NCBI GenBank assembly: GCA_029465975.1
Contig: CM055748.1
Location: 4,055,087-4,119,086 of the forward strand
Length of the DNA: 64,000 nt
Source of the DNA: Dallia pectoralis
Taxonomy: Eukaryota; Chordata; Actinopteri; Esociformes; Umbridae
Reading direction: 5' to 3'
This document shows positions 1 through 13,247 of the stretch, piece by piece. The stretch's first letter is position 1; each line of letters begins with the position of its first letter. Below the pieces are notes generated by a model that saw only the letters and a list, made by a program, of their open reading frames with translations, was not told the origin of the DNA and searched no databases. Both the position numbers and the translations under genes were made by a program.

Positions 1-712
1 TGTGTGTGTGAACGTTTTTTGGAGCGCGTTCGTGTCTGAGGGTAGCAGCGGAAATTAATTAGATGTTCTTTCATCAGACATGGATGACACAGGCGTCTCC
101 ATGACACCGAAACCTTTCAGCACGACAAGGTTTGTGCCAGTGTCACATGGGGGATTAGGTGGAGTGTATGAGCCAATCAGAGAAGCCCCCCTCATCACTT
201 CAGGTGCCCCAGGGAGGACAGTAATGACTGTAGATTCAGCACGTTTGCCCCACCGCCCGGCCCTCCGTCCCCCGTGCTATTCTAAGAAAGGTCGAGCCTA
301 AAATTAAACATGCCTGAAGACCTAAACGTGTGTCGCACGCCTCTACTGCCGCCGTTTAGTCACGGAAAAATACGCAGAAAGTGGATGATCTGATGTGTTT
401 ACGCCTCGTGTACTAGGTTAGTGTGTTATACATACAGTAATAAGCGGTATGTGCGTGAGTGTGTGTGCTCATGCTTTATTAATATGAAGTGAACGGATAA
501 AAACCCACAAGGAAAAAAATAGGCTAGAGTTGGGAATAGGCTAGGAATAGGCTAGGGTTGGGAATAGGCTAAAGTTGGGAATAGGTTAGGGTTGGGAATA
601 GGTTAGGGTTGGGAATAGGCTAGGGTTGGGAATAGGCTAAAGTTGGGAATAGGTTAGGGTTGGGAATAGGTTAGGGTTGGGAATAGGTGTATGTATGTGT
701 GTGTGTGTTTAC
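1..712 (-). other. dync2h1 intron 43 (partial)
   Basis: Intronic sequence running off the left edge. Apart from a short TG run at the edge and a 17-bp minisatellite at 520-688, nothing recognisable is present. A 73-codon plus-strand reading frame at 80-301 has no family resemblance and is not called. Confidence 0.7.
520..688. repeat. 17-bp minisatellite in dync2h1 intron 43
   Basis: About ten tandem copies of a 17-bp unit (GTTGGGAATAGGTTAGG and variants with GGCTA). It contains TTAGGG once per unit, but the period is 17, so it is not telomeric repeat. Confidence 0.85.
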
Positions 713-1317
713 CCCTTGCCGCAGCCCTCAGGCCCCACCACTATAAAGGGTTGTCGATGCTCAGAGGACAGCCAGTGGGAGAAGCAGTGGAGTCCCCTCT
801 GCATGTCAGGAGTCTGGATGACAGGTAGTGTGTGAGCGTGTGTGAGCTCGTCTATTTCCAGGCCCTCTGGGCGCTCCAGTGTGTACGCACACAGCCGGCC
901 GGACTCGGAGTCGTAGTAGGTGTCCAGGGGTTTCCTCGGGTCAGGGGGGCTCTCTCTGGCCCAGCCCAGCACCTGGTTGGAGACAGACACACACTGCAGG
1001 TCAGGTGAGGACATTTGATTGATGGACGTGTGAACCGACAGATAGATGGATGAATGGAGAGACAGGGGGACGGATTAAATGACAGATGGAGGCACAGACG
1101 GATGAAGGGATGGACGGGAGATAATAAGATGTATAGAGCGCCTCCTCTCGCCTCCTCTCACCTCCTTGGCAAAGTCCTGTCGTGCTTTGAAGTTCAGGTT
1201 CCCTCCCAGGCCCCTGATAAGGCCGACCACAAACTGGCCGCGTTCTGTGACTCCACTCAGATGAGACAGTCCGTTCAACACCGTCCCCACCAGGCTGGTG
1301 TCCACCACAAAGTCATT
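713..1317 (-). CDS. dync2h1: dync2h1 exons 42-43: start of AAA3, residues 2157-2294
   Basis: Exons: E42 1162-1317 (DTSLVGTVLNGLSHL, LIRGLGGNLNFK) and E43 713-972 (WARESPPDPRKPLDTYYDSE, LPVIQTPDMQRGL, PFIVVGPEGCGKG). E43 ends in the P-loop of AAA3 with two bases of a split codon before the donor GTAAAC. The P-loop ends GKG rather than GKT/GKS, as I recall for the human protein, so this is not damage. No further exon can be recognised between 1 and 712; the next one must lie outside the window. Confidence 0.93.
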
Positions 1318-3100
1318 CTGAAAAAGCAATAAAGGACAGCGGAGACAATCAGATACGTAGAGATTCGAACCCGCATCCGTCTTGCGGTGGGGAAACGGTA
1401 ACCGCGGTGCCGTGGACTCTAGTTCCGGCGAGCAGTAGAAGTCAGTATCAAACGTGAGACCTGTTTGAGAACCCATTCCAGGCCTCTGTGGAAGTAGTCT
1501 CCCATCCAGTTCTCTAGGTTCCCACGATGCTCGTCACGCTGCCCTTTGAGCCACGACTTCACCAGGGCATTCACATCGGTGTCTTCATCGCTACGGACGG
1601 ACGAGAAGTTTGGTAGAGTGAGTTGGCACCCGCACAATTTCAATACTTTCATAGTTTGATTTTAAAATGCCATTTTAAAGTGGAATTCCAATCTCTGAAA
1701 TGCCTCTGAATGTATGAACACTCCAGGGTGAAGCGCTGGTGCAGAAACACCTGAACACCTGAAGGCAGGACGTTGATAAGCAAGTTAAAACGCCTGTCAT
1801 GTCCTTTTTTACGAAGAAATTCTGACAGGAAAGTTCTGTCCAAAACTCTAGACGATTGAGCCATACAGACAATATAATTTCACAGCTTTTCTGGCCTGTT
1901 TCCCGGCCTCGTCCGTGATTTGGCAAAACAGCAGATAATACACAGAGTTAATGGGGCATGCATCGCTGAAAAATAGAATTGTAAAGTTATATTTTTTGTG
2001 TAAAGATGCATCCAGATACTTTCCTTTTGTATAGGACTGGCCGTGACTGAGACTTTAAATTTTAATCAAACAGACTTACAATTCGGGCCTAAAACGACAC
2101 AGTGGCCTTTCAGTTTTATTCTAAACATTAGGTGATTATTTGACAAACGGTTATTAAGTACAGAGGCACAATTTTGAAAAAAAATGAATAATTTATTCGT
2201 CAATACAAAATGTATTTTGAATTTTGGAGAGTTGCGTAGCATTTGGCAGACCCACAACCTAGGTGTCAGAGATTCACAGTCATCAGTATTAACCAGGAGC
2301 ACATGTATCCAAGGCTGCACATAATGCCACAGGATGTTTCTCAATACCGTCAATAGATAAGGGGTTATTTTGCCAGAGCGTTATTGTATAAGCTTGAATC
2401 TGGTTTTAATCGACTTCGCCTGGCGAAATACAGTTCAACCGAAAACAATTGAATATACTATTCGACTGTATTCATGGGAGCATTTCTAGCTGCTTTTCAA
2501 AGTAATGTTAAATGCCTGCCTGGGCAATTTGGTAGGATATCAAGCAGATAGTTTATCATTCAATCTGATGCGTAATTGTTTTTACTATGAAGCTTGCGTA
2601 GTTGCCAAGAACACTTCTGTGATATCTCTTTGAAAATATCAACGCAAGAAATCAGCAGCGGGTGAGTCATTCTTTTTAACTTGCCACTTTGCCAAGTAAG
2701 TGGTTGAATTAATAAGAAGACGAGGCATGAAAGCATTCTGACGGGTTTTTAGAAGTTCTCTGCACAGCTCCCTTCTCCTACCTTCTCCTGTTTCTCCTCT
2801 CAGCTCCTACCTTCTCCTGTTTCTCCTCTCAGCTCCTACCTTCTCCTGTTTCTCCTCTCAGCTCCTACCTTCTCCTGTTTCTCCTCTCAGCTCCTACCTT
2901 CTCCTGTTTCTCCTCTCAGCTCCTACCTTCTCCTGTTTCTCCTCTCAGCTCCTACCTTCTCCTGTTTCTCCTCTCAGCTCCTACCTTCTCCTGATGTATG
3001 TGCCCACTCTTACCGGCTGATCTTCTCCACACTCACATTATGTGGGAAAAAGAAGAGGAGCAATACGGGAGTCTGAACACTGTCCACACACACGCACACG

Positions 3101-3131
<31 letters not shown>

Positions 3132-6100
3132 ACACACACGCACACGCGCACGCACACACACACACACGCACACGCGCACACACACGCTCACCTGAGGAAA
3201 ATCATGCCCATCCGTGAGATGGTGGCCGGTGAGGCACAGCTGAGGTTGTGTGTCTCAAAGATAAAGTTGACGTTGGGTCCAAACTGGATCCTCTCTCCGC
3301 TGGGCATCGTCAGCAGGCGATTGTCATCCAACACAGAGTTCAATGACTCGATCCACTCCGGGTCTATGTCGCCGTCACAGATAATCCACGAGCTCACCTC
3401 TGCAACACACACACACACACACAACCCTGTCTTGTCAGAGTCATTATTGTTTTGTGTAAAATATAAGTAATGTATTTGGTGAACTAGTGAACTCAAGCCT
3501 TATGGCTGATCACTTCCTGGTAGTGGTTCTTACCCGGCGGTTCTCTGACCACCTGCCGGGCGCTGTTGGTCAGAACCCCGTCCGCCCACTCTCTGGTGTC
3601 CATATCGATGTGACCCAGAAGCTGTTGTCGGGGCATGGCTTTAGGGTTCACCGTGTACTGCTTCACCTAAACACGCAACAGGCAACGCTACAAATTAAGT
3701 CGCTCGCTGACAGAACATTATGACATCCAAGCGCGGGAATTAGATTAACGACTAACGAACACAAATATCCTTTAAGTAATTCAAATGATGAATAATGAAC
3801 GTGGCAATCCCCTGTCAGGAGTCGGAATAATGACAATGAATAATATAACAAGGCCTTATAATGGGAAACAGAAATAAAAGGGATTGATAATAATGAAGAA
3901 TTGGAGCACGGAGCTCTTCCTGGGCGGATGAGGCAGTCAGTATAACAGTATAAGTTATAATCATCATTAACTATAGTGATTAATCTGATCTGGGCTCACC
4001 ACCATGCCCGTCTTGCCCAGGGCGGCACGCAGCATCCTCCAGATGGTGGATTTCCCTGCCCCGCTGGGACCTACGATCACCACTCCCATACGCTGCCTCA
4101 ACTGCTCATACAGTTCCAGGGCCTTCTTGATCTACAGAGAGAGAGATGTGACATAATCCGTTTATATTATCCATTAACCTACTGATCTACCCATTTATAT
4201 ATCCATAGATCTACATATCTACCCATTTATATATCCTATATCCATTAACCTACTGATCTACCCATTTATATATCCATACTAGATCTACATATCTACCCAT
4301 TTATACATCCTATATCCATTAACCTACTGATCTACCCATTTATATATCCATAGATCTACATATCTACCCATTTATATATCCTATATCCATTAACCTACTG
4401 ATCTACCCGTTTATATATCCATACTAGATCTACATATCTACCCATTTATATATCCTATATCCATTAACCTACTGATCTACCCATTTATATATCCTATATC
4501 CATTAACCTACTGATCTACCCATTTATATATCCATAGATCTACATATCTACCCATTTATACATCCTATATCCATTAACCTACTGATCTACCCATTTATAT
4601 ATCCTATATCCATTAACCTACTGATCTACCCATTTATATATCCATAGATCTACATATCTACCCATTTATATATCATATATCCATTAATCTACTGATCTAC
4701 CTGTTTATATATCATATATCCATTAACCTACTGATCTGCCTATTTATATATCCAATATCCATTAATGTACATTATCTACCAATTTATATATCCATACTAG
4801 ATCTACATATCTACCCATTTATACATCCTATATCCATTAACCTACTGATCTACCCATTTATATATCCATACTAGATCTACATATCTACCCATTTATACAT
4901 CCTATATCCATTAACCTACTGATCTACCTGTTTATATATCATATATCCATTAACCTACTGATCTGCCCATTTATATATCCATACTAGATCTACATATCTA
5001 CCCATTTATACATCCTATATCCATTAACCTACTGATCTACCCATTTATATATCCTATATCCATTAACCTACTGATCTACCTGTTTATACATCCTATATCC
5101 ATTAACCTACTGATCTACCCATTTATATATCCATAGATCTACATATCTACCCATTTATACATCCTATATCCATTAACCTACTGATCTACCCATTTATATA
5201 TCCATAGATCTACATATCTACCCATTTATATATCATATATCCATTAATCTACTGATCTACCCATTTATATATCCATAGATCTACATATCTACCCATTTAT
5301 ATATCATATATCCATTAATCTACTGATCTACCCATTTATATATCCATAGATCTACATATCTACCCATTTATACATCCTATATCCATTAACCTACTGATCT
5401 ACCCATTTATATATCCATACTAGATCTACATATCTACCCATTTATACATCCTATATCCATTAACCTACTGATCTACCCATTTATATATCCATACTAGATC
5501 TACATATCTACCCATTTATATATCCTATATCCATTAACCTACTGATCTACCCATTTATATATCCATACTAGATCTACATATCTACCCATTTATACATCCT
5601 ATATCCATTAACCTACTGATCTACCCATTTATATATCCATAGATCTACATATCTACCCATTTATATATCCTATATCCATTAACCTACTGATCTACCCATT
5701 TATATATCCATACTAGATCTACATATCTACCCATTTATACATCCTATATCCATTAACCTACTGATCTACCCATTTATATATCCATACTAGATCTACATAT
5801 CTACCCATTTATACATCCTATATCCATTAACCTACTGATCTACCCATTTATATATCCATAGATCTACATATCTACCCATTTATATATCCTATATCCATTA
5901 ACCTACTGATCTACCCATTTATATATCCATACTAGATCTACATATCTACCCATTTATACATCCATAGATCTACATATCTACCCATTTATATATCCTATAT
6001 CCATTAACCTACTGATCTACCCATTTATATATCCATAGATCTACATATCTACCCATTTATATATCCATAGATCTACATATCTACCCATTTATATATCCTA

Positions 6101-7636
6101 TATCCATTAACCTACTGATCTACCCATTTATATATCCATACTAGATCTACATATCTACCCATTTATACATCCTATATCCATTAACCTACTGATCTACCCA
6201 TTTATATATCCATAGATCTACATATCTACCCATTTATATATCCTATATCCATTAATCTACTGATCTACCCATTTATATATCCATAGATCTACATATCTAC
6301 CCATTTATATATCCTATATCCATTAACCTACTGATCTACCCATTTATATATCCATAGATCTACATATCTACCCATTTATACATCCTATATCCATTAATCT
6401 ACTGATCTACCCATTTATATATCCATAGATCTACATATCTACCCATTTATACATCCTATATCCATTAACCTACTGATCTACCCATTTATATATCCATAGA
6501 TCTACATATCTACCCATTTATACATCCTATATCCATTAATCTACTGATCTACCCATTTATATATCCATAGATCTACATATCTACCCATTTATACATCCTA
6601 TATCCATTAATCTACTGATCTACCCATTTATATATCCATAGATCTACATATCTACCCATTTATATATCCTATATCCATTAATCTACTGATCTACCCATTT
6701 ATATATCCATAGATCTACATATCTACCCATTTATATATCCTATATCCATTAACCTACTGATCTACCCATTTATATATCCATACTAGATCTACATATCTAC
6801 CCATTTATACATCCTATATCCATTAACCTACTGATCTACCCATTTATATATCCATAGATCTACATATCTACCCATTTATACATCCTATATCCATTAATCT
6901 ACTGATCTACCCATTTATATATCCATAGATCTACATATCTACCCATTTATACATGCTATATCCATTAACCTACTGATCTACCCATTTATATATCCATAGA
7001 TCTACATATCTACCCATTTATACATCCTATATCCATTAATCTACTGATCTACCCATTTATATATCCATAGATCTACATATCTACCCATTTATACATCCTA
7101 TATCCATTAATCTACTGATCTACCCATTTATATATCCATAGATCTACATATCTACCCATTTATATATCCTATATCCATTAACCTACTGATCTACCCATTT
7201 ATACATCCTATATCCATTAACCTACTGATCTACCCATTTATACATCCTATATCCATTAACCTACTGATCTACCCATTTATATATCCTATATCCATTAACC
7301 TACTGATCTACCCATTTATATATCCATAGATCTACATATCTACCCATTTATATATCATATATCCATTAATCTACTGATCTACCTGTTTATATATCATATA
7401 TCCATTAACCTACTGATCTGCCCATTTATATATCCAATATCCATTAATGTACATTATCTACCAATTTATATATCCTATATCCATAAATAAACCGATCTAC
7501 CCATTTTTATGTACTTTATCCATAAATCTAATATCTACCCATTTATATTTTCTTTATCCACTAATCTTATGAAAACGCCTAGTAAGAAGCAATTGTTTTC
7601 TTTGTGGGGACATCAGATGTAAACCTGGAAATCAAT

Positions 7637-7668
<32 letters not shown>

Positions 7669-8719
7669 TTCCCACCTGGCTGGGTATTAGCTCGAGGCGG
7701 GCATCCTCGTAGACAGCCTGCAGTGCTTGGCTGAGGGTCGGGTCCTCCACGTCTGTGAAGCCCACAGAGGGGAACACATCTCGGACCAGGGCATCGAACC
7801 TGCTGCTGTCTGCAAACGTCAGCTTGGACATGGTGTTCAACCTCAGCGCCTGCACCACCAGACCGCTCTCCATGACTGGGTGAGAGACGGGAGGGGGGGG
7901 GGCACGGATATAGTGGGAACGAGGGATGCAGAGCACAGCGGTGGGGTGAGCAAACTGCATTGTTCCTGTGTTCGACCAATACTGCTGCAGTGCCAGTAGA
8001 AAGTATTCAGATAATGGTCACAAGTTTATGGTCACTGAAATGCTATACAGGAGTATCTATACTTTTATTTTAGGACAATAATGTGTCTTTACAGCTCTCG
8101 CGAGCCACATAAAATAATGTGGCGGGCCGAATCAGTGTGACACAAGGAAGAACGGTAGAAACTTCAGTTATTTAGTCACTAGAGTTTCTAGGAGATGTGT
8201 TTTTGCATTGTCATTGTCAGTAATTGTGTGTAGATTTATGACATAATAAGCCCTGGTATTTAGGAATTAAGTCTATAAAACAACAAAAACAGGGAGAAAG
8301 CGAGGGAATCTGAATACCGTCTGAAGGCCCTGTACATCAGCAGATTAATCCATGGGCTTAATTGCAAACCGTGTCATGATTTAGAGTTAATCAATACTTT
8401 TGTTCTCCTCTCTAATTCCGCTGGCACAAGAGGCACAGAGAAAGAGGCAGGCTCTGTTTTCACTGGCACATTTGGCCCGACCACAAAGGGAGCGACCAGA
8501 GCTTGCCCTGGGGACAAACATATTGTCTGACAAAAAGAGAAAACAAGAGAGAGAAAACGAGAGACAGAGAGAGAGAGAGAGAGAAAAAAGAGAGAGAGAG
8601 AGAGAGAGAGAGAAAACGAGAGAGAGAGAAAGAGAGAGAGAGAAAACGAGAGAGAGAGAGAGAAAACGAGAGAGAAAGAGAGAGAGAGAAAACGAGAGAG
8701 AGAGAGAGAGAGAGAAAAC

Positions 8720-8770
<51 letters not shown>

Positions 8771-11700
8771 CGAAAAAGAGAGAGAGAGAGAGAGAGAAAA
8801 CGAGAGAGAGCGAGAGAGAGAATAGATCAAGAATGAAAGAGAGATGAGGAGACAGAGAGATCAACCGAGGACCAGGGAAGTATTGACACCCAAGCATCTG
8901 GGGAGGGGCAGGGAGAGGTCAGATAAAGCAGGAAGAGAGTGGAAAAGTACATGTGGAGAGGGTGATCGGGAATAAAACCAGCTCTGCTAAGATCAGTTGG
9001 TTTGAGGGGAAAGGACAAAAGGACAGAGGGGACCCGAATGAGACGACCAACTGTCTGCAGATGGTGGGGCAGGTGGCTCTGAGATGTTCCCGTCGTGGGA
9101 GCTTCAAGGCAGGGTTCTCACTTGTGTTCTTGGTCCCCGACTTCCTCTGCTGCTGCAGCAGACTTCCACAGCCCTTCAACACGGTCTTCAGAGCCCTCAG
9201 GCCCCAGTCGTAGTGCTGCTGGGGGGTTAACAGCTCCCTGGAAACAGGTGGCGTGTTACACACGCGTGCACTGTATACACACACACACGCACACACACAC
9301 AGAGAGATCCCTCCGAACATACGCAGTCACGAGAACATTCACCTGGCGAGGTTGAAGATGGCGACCAGCTTGCGTCCCAGTGTCTCCCCGTCTTTGAACC
9401 CCTCCGAGTAGAGGATGACCTCGGCTATGAGCTCGTTGTCGGGTCGGGACATGGCCACCGGCCGGAACAGCTGTTTCAGGTTGTCGGGCAGCTTCTGTCT
9501 CCCTCCGTAACCCTTACCGGCGGGGTTCAGTGTTATAAACACCCCCGAGTTAGGGTCCAACTCCACCTGGCAGAAAGAGAAATTGAGACGAAGAGGACGG
9601 GCAGCTGTTGCTGAAAATACCCGTGTAGAATAGAACATGTGGGTCTGAGTGCATATCTGTGTGTGTGTGTGTGTGTGTTTAGTCACCTCCATGCCCAGCA
9701 GCTCACAGATGGTCCTGTGGTTTTTCAGGGAGTTCTGGATGGCTTGTATCTGCATGGACACGGCAGACAGCACAGCCTCCTCCAAGCGGTTGAACTCATC
9801 AAAGCAGCCCCACGCTCCACACTTCACCAGGCCCACGAATATACGGCCCATGGACTTCACATCGATGCCCTGTGCAAACGGCACACCGCACACTGATTCA
9901 GGCGCTCATGTAGGAGCGGACGAGCTTTTGCACGTCTGCGTGCGCCTTCACATATTCACAAGGTAGACAAAATAACAAAAAAATGCTCCGTGGAAAATGA
10001 CTGTTCCTTTGAGGTATCTAAATCACAATTACAAACAAAGCTGAAAAGGTCCCATTAGGTTGATTGCCAATTAGCAGCACATAGAGACGGACGACAAATC
10101 ATAGACAAACCTGAATAAATTAGTGAAGGGACATTAACGAATGCATATGATTCAATACAGCTACACTGCCTGACACAATAGAAAATAATCATCCTATCAA
10201 GCAGTTTGGCACGTCTAAAAATGCTGAGTATAAAAATGGCAAAGCCACACCTACTCCCTATTAGGTTGTTGATATGAATATATTGTTAAGTATTTTTGGT
10301 TATCTTGTCCGAACCCTGCATATCCCAAACCACAACGCATTTACCTCATCGCAGTTAAAGACCAGCACTTGTCGTCCAAACAGACCCCCCAGGGCTTTTA
10401 CTGACTCCGTTTTCCCAGTGCCTGCTGGGCCGTAGGGGTTTCCTCCCAGACCCATCATCATGGCCTGGGTCAGTGTCAGGTAGCACTTATCGGTCAGCGG
10501 GGTGTGGACCAGTTTGGCAGCATTACCCTGGGAAAAGGGAATAGAGAGAGGGGAATAGAGAGTGAGAAGGGAATAGAAAGAGAGGGGGGAATGGAGTGAA
10601 AGAGGAATAGAGAGAGAGGGGAATAGAGAGATAGGGAATAGAGAGAGAGGGGAATAGAGAGAGAGGGGAATAGAGAGAGAGGAATAGAGAGAGAGGGGAA
10701 TAGAGAGAGAGAGGAATAGAGAGAGAGTGGAATAGAGAGAGAGGGGAATAGAGAGAGAGGGGAATAGAGAGAGAGGGGAATAGAGAGAGAGAGGAATAGA
10801 GAGAGAGGGGAATAGAGAGAGAGGGGAATAGAGAGAGAGGGGAATAGAGAGAGTGGAATAGAGAGAGTGGAATAGAGAGAGAGGGGAATAGAGAGAGAGG
10901 GGAATAGAGAGAGAGGGGAATAGAGAGAGAGGGGAATAGAGAGAGACGGGAATAGAGAGAGGGAGGGGAATAGAGAGAGAGGGGAATAGAGAGAGAGGGG
11001 AATAGAGAGAGAGGGGAATAAAAAAGGGGGAGGGGGCGAGAGGGTTGAGGCAGACTCTGCAGAGAGACTGAAACATGTACAGAAAACGGCGACCGGATTT
11101 AGTCATTTAGAAAGTCTGGCTTATATATGGGGGAACATCACCCCCAAGTGGTGAACATCAGTACTGAGTAAATATGTTTGAGCTGCTACCTTTTACCTGC
11201 TTATGAATACGTGGGTGATCAGGACACATATCTACATATTACCAAAAGACTCTAGTAAGGAGGTTGCTACGGATGTTACGTTGGAATGAATGGGCTCATT
11301 GTCCAAGGTGTGTGTGTGCCTCTGGTTCACCCGGTACCTGGTACTCATACGTGTAGCTGAAGTGAGCATCCACCATCTGTATGGAGCAGTGTTTGTCCTC
11401 GTTCAGGAAGAAACGGAGCTGCTTCTTCCAGGCCCAGGCGTCAGGGCTGTTAACCCCCGCCTCACACAGCTGCTTCACCACGCTGATGTTATGGATGACG
11501 TCCAGTATCAGAGCCTTCAGTTTCAGCTGTAAAACAGACTCTGCAGAGGGACGAGCATAGTATTAGTTTCAGTATCAAATCACAAGTCTACATGTCCCGA
11601 CTGTAAATCAATGTTCAGATTTAGGATATCTATTTTTAAATGTTTTTTTATATATTCCTGTCGACTAATAAACGAAATTACTGGCAATGCTCAATTCTGC

Positions 11701-13211
11701 AACAGACGCCGGTGCTCCACACTCAGACACCTGCAAGCCAGGCGGAAGCTGCTAAATGCTAATTAGTCCCGCCCCCTGCTTCACTGAAAGCAAGCGCATG
11801 GGTACAATTTGGCTGTCATGAAATGCAAGAATGTGCTTGATTAGTGCCCCCCGCAATGCCAACAAGTTAAAGTATTGAGGTAAAGCCAGAAACACGAGGG
11901 CTCACCTAGCACGCAATCACCCAGAGATGAGGGAAAAACAACAGCGTTTTGTTGGACTCGTTTTCTGATTGGTCTAATTAGCTAACAATATTTTACGTGT
12001 TGACTTTTCATAATTAAAACTCTTTAGCTTTTCTGTCATGTTGTTCGCGGTACGTATTGTGGATATCACGCAGATGAACTAATATGTTATTTTGGCCCGC
12101 TCAAATGACGTTCTGTTATTTCTCCACTCAATCTCACTAGCGGTGTGGTGTTCTGAAAACACAATAATCACCAATTACAATGTTGCTAAGAAACATGGCT
12201 TGTGCTTTGACCCAATCGATACATTGTTCCAAACTCTGGGCCGGATGTGAAATGTTAATACAATGGGACAAATTCGAAAATCACAGCCAAAGGCAAATAT
12301 ATTTGGCTTTATTAAAGCAAGGTTTTTAACACATTTCTTTGTGTTATTTTCCTTCTTCAGTTGTGGCCATTATGGTGGAAGGCTCACCCAGTCGGGCTGC
12401 AGTACACCAGCTGTGCTTCAGGGGGCGCCATCTCACAGGTTTGTAAGTACTGACTGGCTGGACAGAATTCAATAAGCAGACAGCCCAGTGCACTTGCCTG
12501 CGCCAAAGTTCTAAATTGGATGCAGTGTTGATTGCCATCAAGTGTCAGTTTAATTTATAAAAGCTGCCCATTGACTCTTGAGTGTGCCGAGTGAACAATA
12601 TCCCCCTAAGCAAAACTCTAACTAAATATATTCGGATGATTTCTCTTTTGACTGGAGCAAATTAACAGTTCCAGAAGTCAATGTGATAAAAGCTTCTAGA
12701 ACAATTAGAGCCCATTGGCCGCGGGACCTCCGTGTTATGGGACGGCATCACAGGCCACTCAATCATCCAAGGCCGGTGATGTAGCAGGATGCCATGGTCC
12801 TTGTTGATTAATCTGTTCAAACATCCAGTAGATCCCAATGGGCCCAGTAATGGCACAGTCTCAGTACACTGGAACTATTATTCCCCTCCTAGTGCTGTGA
12901 GTGGAGCTCGATCAAAAGCATCTCCATCAGTTAGAGCACATTTTCCTTCCCCGGGCCCCACTGGATGTGCTTCAGGTGGCTATTCATTACGGTCCCGCCA
13001 TTAGATTAGACTGGCAGTTATTACTGCAACCTGTTTATCCCCGGGAGCGGAGAGGTGGGGGGTGGGTTTTCAGGGGGTGGGGGGTGTTACTGGATAGCTA
13101 GCCGACACTGACTGGGTGAATAACACGGTAGATTGTGATCACAGAAACATTATTAACATCCGAGAGCTGAGCCTGAGGCATATTAATGACCTAACATGAA
13201 ACAACAAGCAA

Positions 13212-13247
<36 letters not shown>

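Larger units (their letters stand above)
1591..3191. other. dync2h1 intron 40: unique sequence plus a 29-bp minisatellite
   Basis: Between E41 and E40 there is about 1.1 kb of AT-rich sequence without recognisable content, then the pyrimidine-rich minisatellite at 2,768-2,993 and a CA/CG run at 3,087-3,188. No exon of the family is missing here. Confidence 0.7.

Noticed and set aside
80..301. 73-codon plus-strand frame starting MDDTGVSMTPKPF
   Set aside because: No similarity recognised, lies within a dync2h1 intron, no splice or promoter support.
520..688. Interstitial telomeric repeat
   Set aside because: TTAGGG occurs once per 17-bp unit only; the period is not six.
8387..8897. Serine/leucine-rich and arginine/glutamate-rich reading frames on both strands
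   Set aside because: Direct translation of the GAGA/GAAAAC simple repeat in dync2h1 intron 36.
10528..11106. PLSLYSPLS-type repeat extension upstream of dync2h1 exon 33
   Set aside because: It is the 16-bp intronic minisatellite read through; the acceptor at 10,528-10,529 and family continuity place the exon start at 10,527.
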